Source: Lophius americanus (lineage: Eukaryota; Chordata; Actinopteri; Lophiiformes; Lophiidae). Taken from it: a stretch of DNA of 64,000 nucleotides. Shown one piece after another: positions 1-9,378 of this stretch. Every line of letters starts with the position of its first letter. Position 1 is the first letter of the stretch. The position numbers were made by a program, and so were the translations under genes. The notes under the pieces are model-generated. The model was not told the DNA's origin, searched no databases, and was given only the letters and a program-made list of their open reading frames with translations. The stretch spans positions 4,874,001-4,938,000 of the forward strand of contig JBBDHG010000014.1 in NCBI GenBank assembly GCA_037951165.1, in the 5' to 3' direction.

Positions 1-884
1 AAACATTTCATGAGTTGCAAGGTTTTGCGGTCCATTACTTTTTCTTGTCTGTGTTGGTTCTCATTCATCCAGTTTGACTCCAAAGCAACTGGACTTCTGT
101 TTTGGCTTGAAGACGTTTCACCTGTAATAACCAGTAGGTGTTGGTACATAGAAATTTGTTTGCAGTTGGTTGTGCATAACTAACCATGGGTCATTCCAAA
201 AAATTAAAAAGTAACCTTTTTCCAGGTGTGGATGATGGCGAAACCGTCTTGGGAGAAACGTTAAAACTGCCTTGTATGGTGGATGATAGGTGATGGCGTA
301 GACACAAACCTCTGTTTAGAGAGGGCAGCTCCAGCTTAATATAGATGGCTTCCTTAACTCCTCTATCAAAACATATATCATCTCTGTCCAAGGAAGGAAA
401 GATCAATAAATGGTCTTTTTTTCAAACATTATATAGATTTTTTTTAATTTTTAGCTAATGAAAACAGTTATGAATATTATATTCAATTAAAGATAAACCT
501 AGATTTTACTCAAAATGTATATGACAACATAGAGATATACTCATGTGATGATAATTGTGTCTCTGAGTGAAAAATTAGTTTCTGTTTAGAAATTTATGTC
601 AAAATACTTTTGAAGGTCTTCAAATAAATACTTACTGAATTAACGATACTAGTGCATTTATGTGCAGATATTTTCGTGTAAATACATATAATTTTAAAGG
701 AAACACAATCATGTAAATGCACTTGTGCCTTTAGATAAAGGTCTATTCATATAAAGATACTTGAGTCTTTAAGACATACTCATTTATTTGAAGTGATGAG
801 AGAAAATGCAGATGGTATAAGCGTGGATCACAGACTACCTCACCAACAGGCCACAGTACATGAAACTGCATGACTGTCTGAGTT
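1..884. other. AT-rich non-coding sequence, nothing recognised
   Basis: I see no exon, RNA gene or identifiable repeat here. Short open frames have no family resemblance and the base composition is uniformly AT-rich. It lies about 10 kb downstream of the cemip stop codon. Confidence 0.5.
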
Positions 885-1345
885 AGTAATATGTAGCAAG
901 GGAAAACCGCAAGGGACCATTCTGTCCCCAGTCCTCTTCACACCCTAAACTTAAAATACAACACCATGACCTATCATATTCTGAATTCTCACCACTTCCA
1001 TTGTAGGCTGCATCTTTTAAGAAATAGAGGGCAAATAAAGAGGACGATCCAGGACTGCACCAACTGGTGTGAAAAGAACCACCAGTACTTAGTGCGAACA
1101 AAACCAAGGAGATGGTGGTTGATTTTCGAAGGAAGCTCTCCAATCCTTCACCGGCTTGAGCACATTATTAAAACGCTTTTAAGACTCCCTGGTGGTGTCC
1201 ACTATCCCTTATGCTGTTGTCTGTTGGGGAGGGGGAAATGACAGTGAGGGACAAAAACAAACTGAACAAGTTGATCCGGAATACAAGCTCCGAGGGCTCC
1301 CTCTGGACTGTTAAGAGTGTGGCTGTGGCTAAAACTGACTTTTAT
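885..1345 (+). mobile_element. Rex1-like LINE reverse-transcriptase fragment, degenerate
   Basis: Translating the plus strand in shifting frames gives pieces typical of the C-terminal part of a fish non-LTR reverse transcriptase: a 'DCTNWCEKNH'-like segment near 1055-1085 and a 'YAVVCWGGG...' segment near 1208-1240, followed by a decayed 'LNKLIR..SS..GLPLD' block. Frameshifts and stops separate the pieces, so it is a dead 5'-truncated copy. The Rex1/CR1-like assignment is from memory of the family's RT tail. A better-preserved relative lies at about 61140-62100. Confidence 0.55.
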
Positions 1346-1904
1346 TGTGAATAATGTACCTCATCCCCTCTATGAAACATCGAGTTAAGTTAAGAGTTCT
1401 TTCAGTAATAGACTTAAACAGTCACTCTGTTCAAAAGAGCAGTTTTGGAATTTCTTTTTTTGTACCTTGTGCAAATAAGATTGTACAATCACCTACGTTA
1501 ATGTGTGATAACTCTGTTTTAGTTAGCTCCAAAACTGTGCAATAATGGGGTATTTGATTTGACACTTGATGTATATGTATAATATATTAAGTATACTTAC
1601 CTAATATATGTACATGCATGTGCATTTTAGGCTAACATGGTAATAAGAAATATTACGTTATAAGCTCTTTCATACTTGAAGGTTTTTTTCTCTTACAGTT
1701 CAGTACTTTACTAATGTAGTGACATCTTGGAATTTCCTGATACATCTTTAAAGATCTTCAGTCACTACAAATATCTATCTATCTATAAGTATCCATTTAT
1801 ATAGATACTAATTTGTTCAACTAAAACTATTATCCTGTATAGATACTTGTTATTTTGTATTCATATAAGAAATTAATATATTTAAGTAAAAACATACTCA
1901 AATA
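1346..1904. other. AT-rich spacer with short ATCT tract
   Basis: Non-coding and AT-rich. A short (ATCT)n run near 1772-1786 resembles the microsatellite tails left by LINE 3' ends, but no element body is recognisable. The base composition changes sharply to GC-rich at about 1905, marking the edge of the LTR element. Confidence 0.4.
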
Positions 1905-2607
1905 AAGATGCACAAAAAATCCAACAAGCCTGGTCCAGCAAACCTATACTGTCCGGTGGACGACCTGAAGGCAGGGCCGGAACCAGGCAACACCAGAGTG
2001 ACCACTCTGGTGTTCGAGGAGGCGGGCGCCTGTGGAAGCGAACCCGGTCACGAGGAGGAGGGGGTCGCCCGTGGAGGCGAATCCGGTCACGAGGAGGAGG
2101 GGGTCGCCCGTGGAGGCGAACCCGGTCACGAGGCCGCCGGCAGTGGAGGTGGACAGAGCCTTTAGGGGGCCGAGCCGGAGGCCAGCGGGCAAGATGGCGA
2201 AGGAGAGACTTCTCTGGTGGCCTGTGGCGAGGTGTCTCTAGGAGCCGACAATGACGAAACCTCTCTGGGATCTCTGGCTGACATTGGGGGGAGTCCAACC
2301 AGAAACCAGGGGCAGCTAAGGGCTCTGAGTCAGGGTCTCGGTAACAGTGGCACACGGAGCTAGAGTCAGGGTCAACATCTGGGAATGGAGCACTGGAACG
2401 CAAAGTCCGCGAGGACGTCACTGAGGAAGTCGGAAGAGGAGTCACGGGGGGAGGAGTCACGGGGGGAGGAGTCACGGGGGGAGGCGTCACGGGGGGAGGC
2501 GTCACGGGGGGAGGCGTCACGGGGGGAGGCGTCACGGGGGGAGGCGGGTGAGGAGCCGGGAGAGGGATCACGAGAGGAGGCGGGTGAGGAGCCGGGAGAG
2601 GGATCAC
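1882..2607 (-). pseudogene. Overlapping-frame continuation of the LTR-element ORF (Arg/Pro-rich)
   Basis: A second open frame overlaps the end of the 407-residue ORF and runs 241 codons. It contains PPVT repeats, a unique stretch of about 60 residues, and then a 13-residue repeat with the core 'RPPPPRDRVRLHG'. The DNA repeat in this part has a 39-bp period (units at about 2032, 2071 and 2110), again a multiple of three. I infer that it is the ancestral C-terminal part of the same polypeptide, now shifted out of frame. It could instead be a chance open frame favoured by GC-rich repeats. Confidence 0.35.
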
Positions 2608-3125
2608 GAGAGGAGGTGGGTGAGGAGCCGGGAGCCGGGAGAGGGATCACGGGAGCAGTCGGGAGAGGAGACGGGAGAGGGATCACGGGAGCGCTCGGAA
2701 CGGGAGCTTTGGAAACGCTCGGAACGGGAGCCTTGGAAACACTCGGAACGGGAGCCTTGGAAACACTCGGAACGGGAGCCTTGGAAACACTCGGAACGGG
2801 AGCCTTGGAAACACTCGGAACGGGAGCCTTGGAAACACTCGGAACGGGAGCCTTGGAAACACTCGGAACGGGAGCCTTGATCACCAAATTCACGAACACT
2901 CCATCCTGATCCTCCACGGCGCTAGGCAGCGCGTCCTCCACGGCGCTGGGCAGCGGATCCTCCACGGCGCTGGGCAGCGGATCCTCCACGGCGCTGGGCA
3001 GCGGATCCTCCACGGCGCTGGGCAGCGGTGAGGACGAAGAGCTGGGCAGCTGTGAGGACAGAGAGCTGGGCAGTGGTGAGGACGGAGAGCTGGGCAGCGG
3101 TGAGGACGGAGAGCTGGGCAGCGCT
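2032..3125. repeat. Six adjacent minisatellite arrays inside the LTR-element ORF
   Basis: The arrays seen directly, in plus coordinates, are: 39-bp period at 2032-2148 (3 units); 15-bp period at about 2435-2545; 36-bp period at 2551-2650 (3 units); 24-bp period at 2697-2880 (8 units, starting GGAACGGGAG); 24-bp period at about 2915-3020 (core GGCAGCGGATCCTCCACGGC); and 24-bp period at about 3021-3125 (core GCTGGGCAGCGGTGAGGACG). Every period is divisible by three, so copy-number changes keep the reading frame. Confidence 0.85.
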
Positions 3126-3595
3126 GAAGGTCGGCGCCGGCCTCGTCTCTTTTTGGGGACCGGTCTTATTGCCAGCCGGGTTCCCTCAAAACGAGAGCCC
3201 CAATCAGCATCAGCCACCGGGACCCTACCGGTTCCCTCAGGCGATGATGGGGGCTGAGGGTTAGTAGGTAGGAGGCCCGCGGACTCCGGAGCCGCAGCAG
3301 AAAGAGGACCAGCCGACTGGTGGCTAGCAAACACAGGGGCTGGAGCCGGAGAAAAACCAACAGGCCGGGGCCGAGACCATGCCGGCAGCGAGTCCGGGTT
3401 CTCCACGAAGGTCCTGATCCACTCTGGCAGGAAATCCCACAGCCAGGGTTGGGCAGCGACCTTCCGGCGAGCGATGCGGAGAGCGGCCTGCTGTACTTCC
3501 TTTTGAGGACTTTTCACCCACTCCGCATGGATGCAGATGAGGGTGTAAGTCAACTCATTAATCTCAATGTCCAGTGGTGCGTCCGCTGGGTCCAT
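2372..3595 (-). CDS. 407-residue proline/serine-rich tandem-repeat protein of the LTR element
   Basis: The open frame runs from an ATG at 3595, 16 nt after the LTR. Residues 1-70 form a unique, possibly folded region ('MDPADAPLD', then 'AEWVKSPQKEVQQAAL' and 'WLWDFLPEWI'). Residues 70-150 are Pro/Ala/Ser-rich, with a basic patch near 150 ('PKKRRGRRR'). From about 155 on the protein is low-complexity arrays: LPSSPSSP-type, LPSAVEDP, KAPVPSVS, a 12-residue array with 'PGSSPASSRD', and DASPRD-type. No enzymatic motif or transmembrane segment is seen. It may be a Gag-like or captured protein; the function is unknown. The frame is open, but a longer ancestral frame seems to continue in the overlapping reading frame that ends at 1882, so this copy may carry a frameshift. 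Confidence 0.5.
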   Translation of the reverse strand: MDPADAPLDIEINELTYTLICIHAEWVKSPQKEVQQAALRIARRKVAAQPWLWDFLPEWIRTFVENPDSLPAWSRPRPVGFSPAPAPVFASHQSAGPLSAAAPESAGLLPTNPQPPSSPEGTGRVPVADADWGSRFEGTRLAIRPVPKKRRGRRRPSALPSSPSSPLPSSPSSPLPSSLSSQLPSSSSSPLPSAVEDPLPSAVEDPLPSAVEDPLPSAVEDALPSAVEDQDGVFVNLVIKAPVPSVSKAPVPSVSKAPVPSVSKAPVPSVSKAPVPSVSKAPVPSVSKAPVPSVSKAPVPSAPVIPLPSPLPTAPVIPLPAPGSSPTSSRDPSPGSSPASSRDPSPGSSPASPRDASPRDASPRDASPRDASPRDSSPRDSSPRDSSSDFLSDVLADFAFQCSIPRC

Positions 3596-3611
3596 TCTAG
3601 CCAGTTCGTTC

Positions 3612-3939
3612 TGTTATGCAGTTCTGTGGGGTTTTTTCCCGGACCCAAATGCAGACGCATAAACAAAGCTCTGTTGTCAAATATATTTATTCCTCCGCGA
3701 CACAAGGAACAGACAGGGACAGAAAAACTGGAGGTTACTTACAGTACACTGGGAGGGGTTGGAACACGTGACGACAAGAGGACATCATGCAACGAACTGG
3801 CCCAGAAGGGAAGGTAAGGACAGACTTTATACACAGACATAACGAGACAATGAGACACAGCTGGAGGGGAAACACAGGTGAGCATGATCACCAATCACAA
3901 GACAGACACAGAGGGAGAAAGGAACACAGAGGCGTGACA
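3612..3939 (-). repeat. Long terminal repeat of the GC-rich element
   Basis: On the minus strand the segment starts TGTCACGCC and ends GCATAACA, so the ends are TG...CA. A TATAAAG box lies at 3825-3831, and an AATAAA signal about 135 bases further on at 3686-3691 precedes a short tail, which is the U3-R-U5 order. The ORF start codon is at 3593-3595, directly after the LTR. Only this one LTR copy is found in the window. Confidence 0.6.
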
Positions 3940-4730
3940 GTAATCAGTAAGCATCAAGCATGTCACAGCAGCAGATCCAGCCACCATCCACATGACCCAA
4001 TGTTAGGATATGATTAATTGAAAGGTTTATTGTGAGGGTTAGATGAGCCCGTTACCATAGCAGAGCTATTGAAGAGGCAATATTAAAGACCTATACAACA
4101 TTAGGCAGCTGGTTTTGAGGATGTGTCTTGTTCATTCGGAAAACAGAACAAAAATTGTAATTCCATACAAAAGTATTTACAGTTTTAATGTCATTCCACT
4201 CTAAGACAGTTACTATTGAACTGCTGTTCTTTGAATAAGATATAGGCTCTACTGAGGCTCACAAGTTCCCACCTTAAATTAGGTAATAAGATGTTGATTA
4301 CTGAAGGAGGCTCTTGTCATGCTGATGAAGTTGCTGACTTCCAACTGGTGATACATATGGTTACCGGTGAATGATTTTATGTGGGAATGTGAAACAAATG
4401 CACAATAAAAATACATTTGAAGATAATTAATTCATATATATATATATCTTAATTGATAATTTTATTATACAGGACTGACATATGTGTAACCATTACACAG
4501 GTGTATTTATGTTGGTTGCATTTTTTATTTCAGTACAAACGTCCACAAAGAACTTAAAAGTCACGGCGCTTCATTACTTCACAAGCCCATGCCATAATAT
4601 ATCTGTTGTACAGTTAAAACAAGCAAACCATACCAAGTCATATGCATATGCAGTGAATGTGTGGTACAAGTGTTAAATGTGTGCTCCAATGGTTTCCTAT
4701 ATACAATGTCCATACAGAGTATGTACAATA
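3940..4730. other. Non-coding, nothing recognised
   Basis: AT-rich DNA with a short (TA)n at about 4434-4450. I see no exon or element between the LTR end and the LINE A fragment. Confidence 0.45.
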
Positions 4731-5272
4731 AATATATAATAATAATAATAATAATAATTTTATTTATAATGCACTTTGCATTTGGGTCAAATCTCAAAGT
4801 GCTGCAAGGTAAAAGCAGATAAAAACATCAATAAAATAAATAAAATAAATAATAATAAAAAAAATATGAGCAAAGAGCAGCAATATTAATTAAAAGTTAT
4901 AGGTACTGCTAAAAGGGAAAGTTTTAAGTGCTTTTTTAAATTCAGTCGTCTGTGGAGCCCTCAGATGGTCAGGGAGGGCATTCCACAGACGAGGGGCAGC
5001 AGAACAGAAGGTCCGATCACCCATAGCGCTCAGCTTAGTCGGGGGAGAAGGAGGCAGTTTGAGTGGGTAGGTCGGAGGGACCGTGTTGAGATTAGTAAGT
5101 TGAGTAGTTCTTACAGGTAAGGGGGTGCATTGCCATGGATACGGATATGGAATGAGGAGGGAAACCTTATAATCAAACCTGGCGGAGACGGGAAGCCAAT
5201 GAAGTGAATGGAGAAAGGGGGTGATTGTGTTTGTGTTTATGCACTCATTGTCAATCATTAGATTCCTTGCAG
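4731..5272 (-). mobile_element. LINE A (L2-like) 3' fragment
   Basis: The minus strand encodes the C-terminal tail of an L2-like reverse transcriptase in one frame, with landmarks 'FLHSLHWLPVSARFDYK', 'MGDRTFCSAAPRLWNALPDH' and 'RAPQTTEFKKALKTF'. A 3' UTR with the core AGCACTTTGAGATTTGA-like sequence and an (ATT)n tail at about 4736-4757 follow. It is 5'-truncated near 5272. The same 3' end occurs at about 6325-6471, 8497-8592 and 33327-33450, which defines the family used throughout this annotation. Confidence 0.75.
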
Positions 5273-6324
5273 AACTATATATATATTTTATATATATGTA
5301 TATTAAAAAAAACCATACAAAACACTTAACTACTGCTACAGACAAAAATAAAATGCAGAAGTTGGTCATTTGAAACTCAACTTTTAAAAGGGATTTAGGG
5401 GTGACTTAGGGACGGAATAAATACAAGAGTTAAACAAATCAAATCTAAGCTTATCAAATGAGCCAGAGGTCAGGATAAAACAAAGTAAATAGTAATATCC
5501 ACAGGTTCTCTTTTTAATCCATTTTTTCAAACAAAGCAGAGCATAATACCACTCAAATTTTAAATCGGTTCCACATCACAATGACCTGCAAAGAAAGTAT
5601 GATACAAAAACTTTATACATGTGTTTGACTGGCTACCTCGCATTTTAAGTATTTGCTCCCTCTTGATGTAAAGGTAATGCACCTGTACCATAAATTGGCA
5701 AATAAATACTATGGCTGACATCACTGAGGTCCATTAAAGAAATTGCTACAAGTAACAACCACACTGGAAAAACATGAACCTGAAAATTATCAAAATACAA
5801 GGGAAAAATTGCATACCTCTTTATTTAGGCTATGATTAAATTGTGAACTCGCCAATTAAACTCCTGCGTTCATAAAAAAGTACTTTTTAATAATACATGT
5901 ATATTATGGACATGGAACCTGGATGGTTCCATGTCCATCCAGGACATAGTATAACAATTAACAATTAGAGTAGGGCAATGTCTCAGCCCTTTATATCTTT
6001 TTGTTCATTATCTACAGATAACAAGCTCCCCGGGGAGCTATGCATACACAGTCATAGTTTAATATTCGGTTTCAACAATCAACAATCATAATTTTTTATA
6101 ATGCTATTCACATTATATATATATATCAAAAAAACAATATGGTCAATAAAATTATTGGACTGAGACTCACATGAATAACATGTACCAAAATGTCCAAAAC
6201 AGGAGTAAACAGCATAGTGTAAGTGAAACCCTGTTCAATTAACCTATAAATGTACATATTCATAAATCAATGCTTGTTTACATGAAAATACACACAGACA
6301 TATTAACTATTGTCAGTGACGTCA
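5273..6324. other. Non-coding, nothing recognised except a hairpin
   Basis: AT-rich sequence without identifiable genes. It contains the perfect 14-bp hairpin listed separately at 5906-5938 and a short (TA)n at about 6115-6125. Confidence 0.4.
5906..5938. other. Perfect 14-bp hairpin
   Basis: ATGGACATGGAACC (5906-5919) is followed by a 5-nt loop and then GGTTCCATGTCCAT (5925-5938), its exact reverse complement. A partial extra copy of the stem word follows. No associated gene is visible. Confidence 0.8.
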
Positions 6325-6471
6325 GTGCTGCTCTTTGGTCATGTTTTTATATAGTTTTTTTTTTTTTTTATTGATGCTTTTATCTGCTTTTACTTTGTAG
6401 CACTTTGAGATTTGATCCAAATGTAAAGTGCATTATAAATTAAATGTATTATTATTATTATTATTATTATC
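6325..6471 (+). mobile_element. LINE A 3' UTR fragment
   Basis: This is the plus-strand copy of the LINE A 3' end: a TTGGTCATGTTTTTATATAG start, the conserved TAGCACTTTGAGATTTGATC block and an (ATT)n tail ending near 6471. It is truncated to about 150 bp and has no coding part. Confidence 0.75.
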
Positions 6472-6989
6472 AAGTTATGAATCTTGGGCACACAATATAA
6501 AATATAATCACCTTTCAGGAACAATATTAATATTATATTTAGTATATAGCTAGCTTTGCCTATGCATTTGCTTTGGTTGGAGGATAAAAACTCCTCCGTA
6601 GAATAGTGTTACCCGCCTCCAAATAGAGCGTATGAAGCAAATGCAAATTTAAACATTTTGTACAGTCTGTTTACTGTTGTTACCAGCTCAACACCAAAGC
6701 CAATGTATATCCACCTTTTTACCAGTACACCCTTGCATAACACCCACCATTCTGGTCTTTTGTGCATTCCAGGTAGGAAGAAAAGGCTGCAGCCGGATCT
6801 GAGCATGGTCCTTGGGGAGATGCAGGCATTTCTTTCTTTTTTACTGTGTATGTATATATGTATATGCATAAACAGGACAGAAAATTATTAAACATAATAA
6901 TTATGTTTATCCATCTATGCCTATGTACATGTATATAATATATCCTATGATATAGTATATCTTACGTTTTTGTCACCTTTAAAATGTCT

Positions 6990-7056
6990 GTTTGCTGGAG
7001 CTGCTGTAAGGACTAATTTCCCCATTGGGGATTAATAAAATTTAATCTATCTATCT
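6990..7056 (+). mobile_element. LINE 3' tail with (ATCT)n
   Basis: The words AATTTCCCCATTGGGGATT and AATAAAATT, then ATCTATCTATCT, match the usual 3' terminus of several fish LINE families. No body is attached. Related tails are seen at about 45170-45305 (+) and 28235-28300 (-). Confidence 0.45.
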
Positions 7057-7058
7057 GG

Positions 7059-7691
7059 AGGTGGGTTTATTTTGACAGACTAATCCCGTTTAGATTTGGC
7101 AAAGTCTAATTGGAAAGAAAATGTTGCATGTAAGTACGCCTTTCCAAATGGAAAGAGCCTTTCCAAATGGAAAGCCTTTACGAATTAGATTTCATTCCTT
7201 TGCAAGGAGATAGTCTAAATCCTTTTGGAAAGCCTTCCCGATTGCCAGTCGCTGCATGTAAATGCTGTATCGGAAATCTTTCTGTTTGAGTTGTATCTGC
7301 GCATGCCCAGCGTCTTGACGGCTGCTTAGTTTTTTAAGCGGCGCAACGCATTTTAATGTGTGGTGACTTCAAAACTGTACCGGTCTGCGTTGGAGAGTCA
7401 TTGCAACTTTGAAAGACTTTAACATATTTAGACGCTATAATGGGCGAAAAGTCACTTCCGCGCATGCCCTCTTTGACGTATTCTTCTTCAGGGCACTTGT
7501 TGACGGTCAGTACCAACTCAACGCTGCATTATTGCCACCTTATGAATTGAGTGTCGATCGTTTGATTAGATGAGTCGATGGGGTAAGCACGGGGTCGGAA
7601 AAGATCAAAAGTCATATAAACAGGCGGCTGACATTGCAATTTGGAAAGGATTAATTCGGAAAGGAAAAAAGCGTCCCATGTAAACCCACCT
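7059..7691. mobile_element. 633-bp MITE with perfect 11-bp terminal inverted repeats
   Basis: AGGTGGGTTTA at 7059-7069 and TAAACCCACCT at 7681-7691 are exact inverted repeats. The interior has no transposase and is rich in the word TTTGGAAAGG or its complement. The superfamily is undetermined; hAT-like or Harbinger-like ends are possible. A related, truncated sequence with an AGGTAGATTTACATGG start lies at 51893-52100. Confidence 0.6.
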
Positions 7692-8159
7692 TATACTATG
7701 GATCCCGTAAGATAGACCATCTTATTGTTATGGAATTTATCCTTATAATTTTGGTCGTCAAAGTTTTCCAGTGCTTTTTAATTTGTTCATAGAGTCAGTC
7801 TATCAAGACTCTTGACTGTTGTGACACTTCTTGAGTGTGTTTGTAGAGTTCATTAAAATAATGTGGAAATAACTCCAAATTTAATAACAATTAACAACAG
7901 CATAGGTATAGTCATTTATAGTTACTTTCTCACTTAAATTTATGAGAGTTTGTATAAAAAACAAACTCCCTCCTGTGGTCGAATCATTAAATGCCGGCAT
8001 TGTGCATTTAAGTAGCAGTGCCAGGCAAGCGCTCATCAGGGATTGTACCTTTCCACCATTTACATGCTGCTCTTGACTTATACTACTCCCCTGCAAAGTA
8101 ATGAAATGTAAATGGAAAGATTCTGATTTCATTCGTAATAATTGGGTTTGTGTACAACC

Positions 8160-9062
8160 TACAGCCTCAATAAAGAAAACCTGGATAGAGCTTGGGCCCT
8201 GGCTCACCAAGGTGGACAAATTGGGGCTGCCAGGCAGGTTCAAAGACTGGATTTACCGAAGTCAATACTATCCCTTTGTTGGCTCGCATAAAGGAAGACT
8301 GAGCCAGCAGTATGGTGTGGCTGGGACAGCAAGGAGCATTGATGAGATGTAGACTCCCATCAAATAAGATTCATGTTCCATGCACACTACAGTGCCCTAC
8401 CCAGTCCAGCAAGCCTCCATGTTTGGGGAAAGAATCTCCCTGGCACACATTGTCAGTAGCTGCCCAAAAGCCCTGAGGGACGTCCAGGTTTTAAAGGTTT
8501 TTCAAAGTGCTTTTGCCTTGTAGCACTTTGAGATTTGATCCAAATGTAAAGTGCATTATAAATTAAATTTATTATTATTTATTATTATTAAAGGTAGTTT
8601 CTTGCAATGCAGCCATTACTGTCAACAACAATAAGGGCCAAAACTAGCCAAAGAAAATTACTTTCTTAAGAACTGGAGCGAATCCCTGACCACACCTTAA
8701 GTTCCCAGCCCAGATAATCCCATCACAGCTAAATATATATATGATCATCGTTTCAGAATCCACCAAGCAGTTAATCATACTGGAATTATCAATGCCCTGG
8801 GAGGAGTATTTGGATGAAGTTAGTGAGAGACAGCCTGCCAAGTACTGGGAGCTTGTGGATGCATGCCAAAGGCAAGGCTGGATAACTCTTTGTGTGCCTA
8901 TGGAAGTGGGCTACCAGGGTTTTACAGGGCATTCCTTCCAAAAAGCATTTACAATGATGGGCAACATCAAAAATGCAAAGATGAGAACCATAAAATCAGC
9001 AACTGTAGCCACAAGAGAGGCACCAGGTGACTATGGATAAAGAGGGAAGATAAGTTGACTAA
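8160..9062 (+). mobile_element. R2-like LINE 3' ORF relic
   Basis: Plus-strand pieces match the C-terminal half of a fish R2-type reverse transcriptase ORF. They are a decayed 'HYSALPSPASLHVWGKES' segment near 8380-8450 and, after a foreign insert, 'ESTKQLIILELSMPWEEYL' with 'GYQGFTGHSFQ' in the open frame 8741-9040. Stops and frameshifts separate the pieces. A LINE A tail (8497-8592) is inserted in it. The R2-like label is based on the 'ELxxPWEE' and 'VGxxGF' landmarks as remembered. Confidence 0.55.
8497..8592 (+). mobile_element. LINE A 3' tail inserted in the R2-like relic
   Basis: It contains TAGCACTTTGAGATTTGATC, TTATAAATTAAATTT and an (ATT)n tail. The R2-like translation stops before it and resumes after it, so this short copy is younger than the relic around it. 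Confidence 0.7.
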
Positions 9063-9291
9063 TACAACTGGAATGCAAGATGGGATCTGATCAACCCAGG
9101 CTTGCTAGCCTTAGAGAGGGCGTCATGGGCACAGCGCTTTTAATTTTCGTGTTTAAGACATTCCCTTTTGTGTTGTCTTGTGCTGATCAGGAGATAAGAA
9201 AAAAAAGTTCAAATTGAAAAATAATTCAAAAGTCTCAAAACAACTGGTTCAAACAAGTATTTAAAGTAATCTAAAAATTAACTAGTTTTAA

Positions 9292-9328
9292 TTTTGTCTT
9301 ACAGTTGTTTTGTTACTGTAAGACAAAA
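9292..9328. other. Perfect 14-bp hairpin
   Basis: TTTTGTCTTACAGT (9292-9305), a 9-nt loop, then ACTGTAAGACAAAA (9315-9328), an exact reverse complement. A third copy of the word TGTAAGACAAAA follows as a direct repeat. Confidence 0.8.
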
Positions 9329-9372
9329 ACAGTTGTAAGACAAAAGTAGTGGAGTAGTACAAAGTACAATAT

Positions 9373-9378
9373 TTTATT
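9373..9378 (-). promoter_or_regulatory. cemip: Candidate poly(A) signal AATAAA for cemip
   Basis: Canonical hexamer on the minus strand about 1.34 kb past the stop codon. It is a weak candidate because AATAAA is frequent in AT-rich DNA; the variant ATTAAA at 10601-10606 is closer to the stop. Confidence 0.2.

Larger units (their letters stand above)
1905..3939 (-). mobile_element. Non-autonomous LTR retroelement (gypsy-like), 3'-truncated, with a tandem-repeat ORF
   Basis: A GC-rich block stands out from AT-rich surroundings. Read on the minus strand it begins with a 328-bp sequence that starts TGTCAC and ends AACA and has a TATA box and AATAAA in LTR order. Sixteen bases later an ORF starts 'MDPADAPLD', which resembles the gag start of fish gypsy elements. 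No protease, RT, RNase H or integrase is visible, so it looks non-autonomous or internally replaced. The second LTR is missing: similarity stops abruptly at about 1905 in AT-rich DNA. There is no obvious primer-binding site in the 16-nt leader. The element is downstream of cemip and in the same orientation. The gypsy-like assignment is an inference from LTR architecture and the ORF start. Confidence 0.6.

Noticed and set aside
883..1143. Minus-strand 86-codon frame
   Set aside because: It is antisense to the Rex1-like LINE fragment and has no features of its own.
2385..2909. Plus-strand open frame of 174 codons, Glu/Arg/Gly-rich
   Set aside because: It is the antisense shadow of the minus-strand tandem-repeat ORF; in arrays with periods divisible by three, several frames stay open by default.
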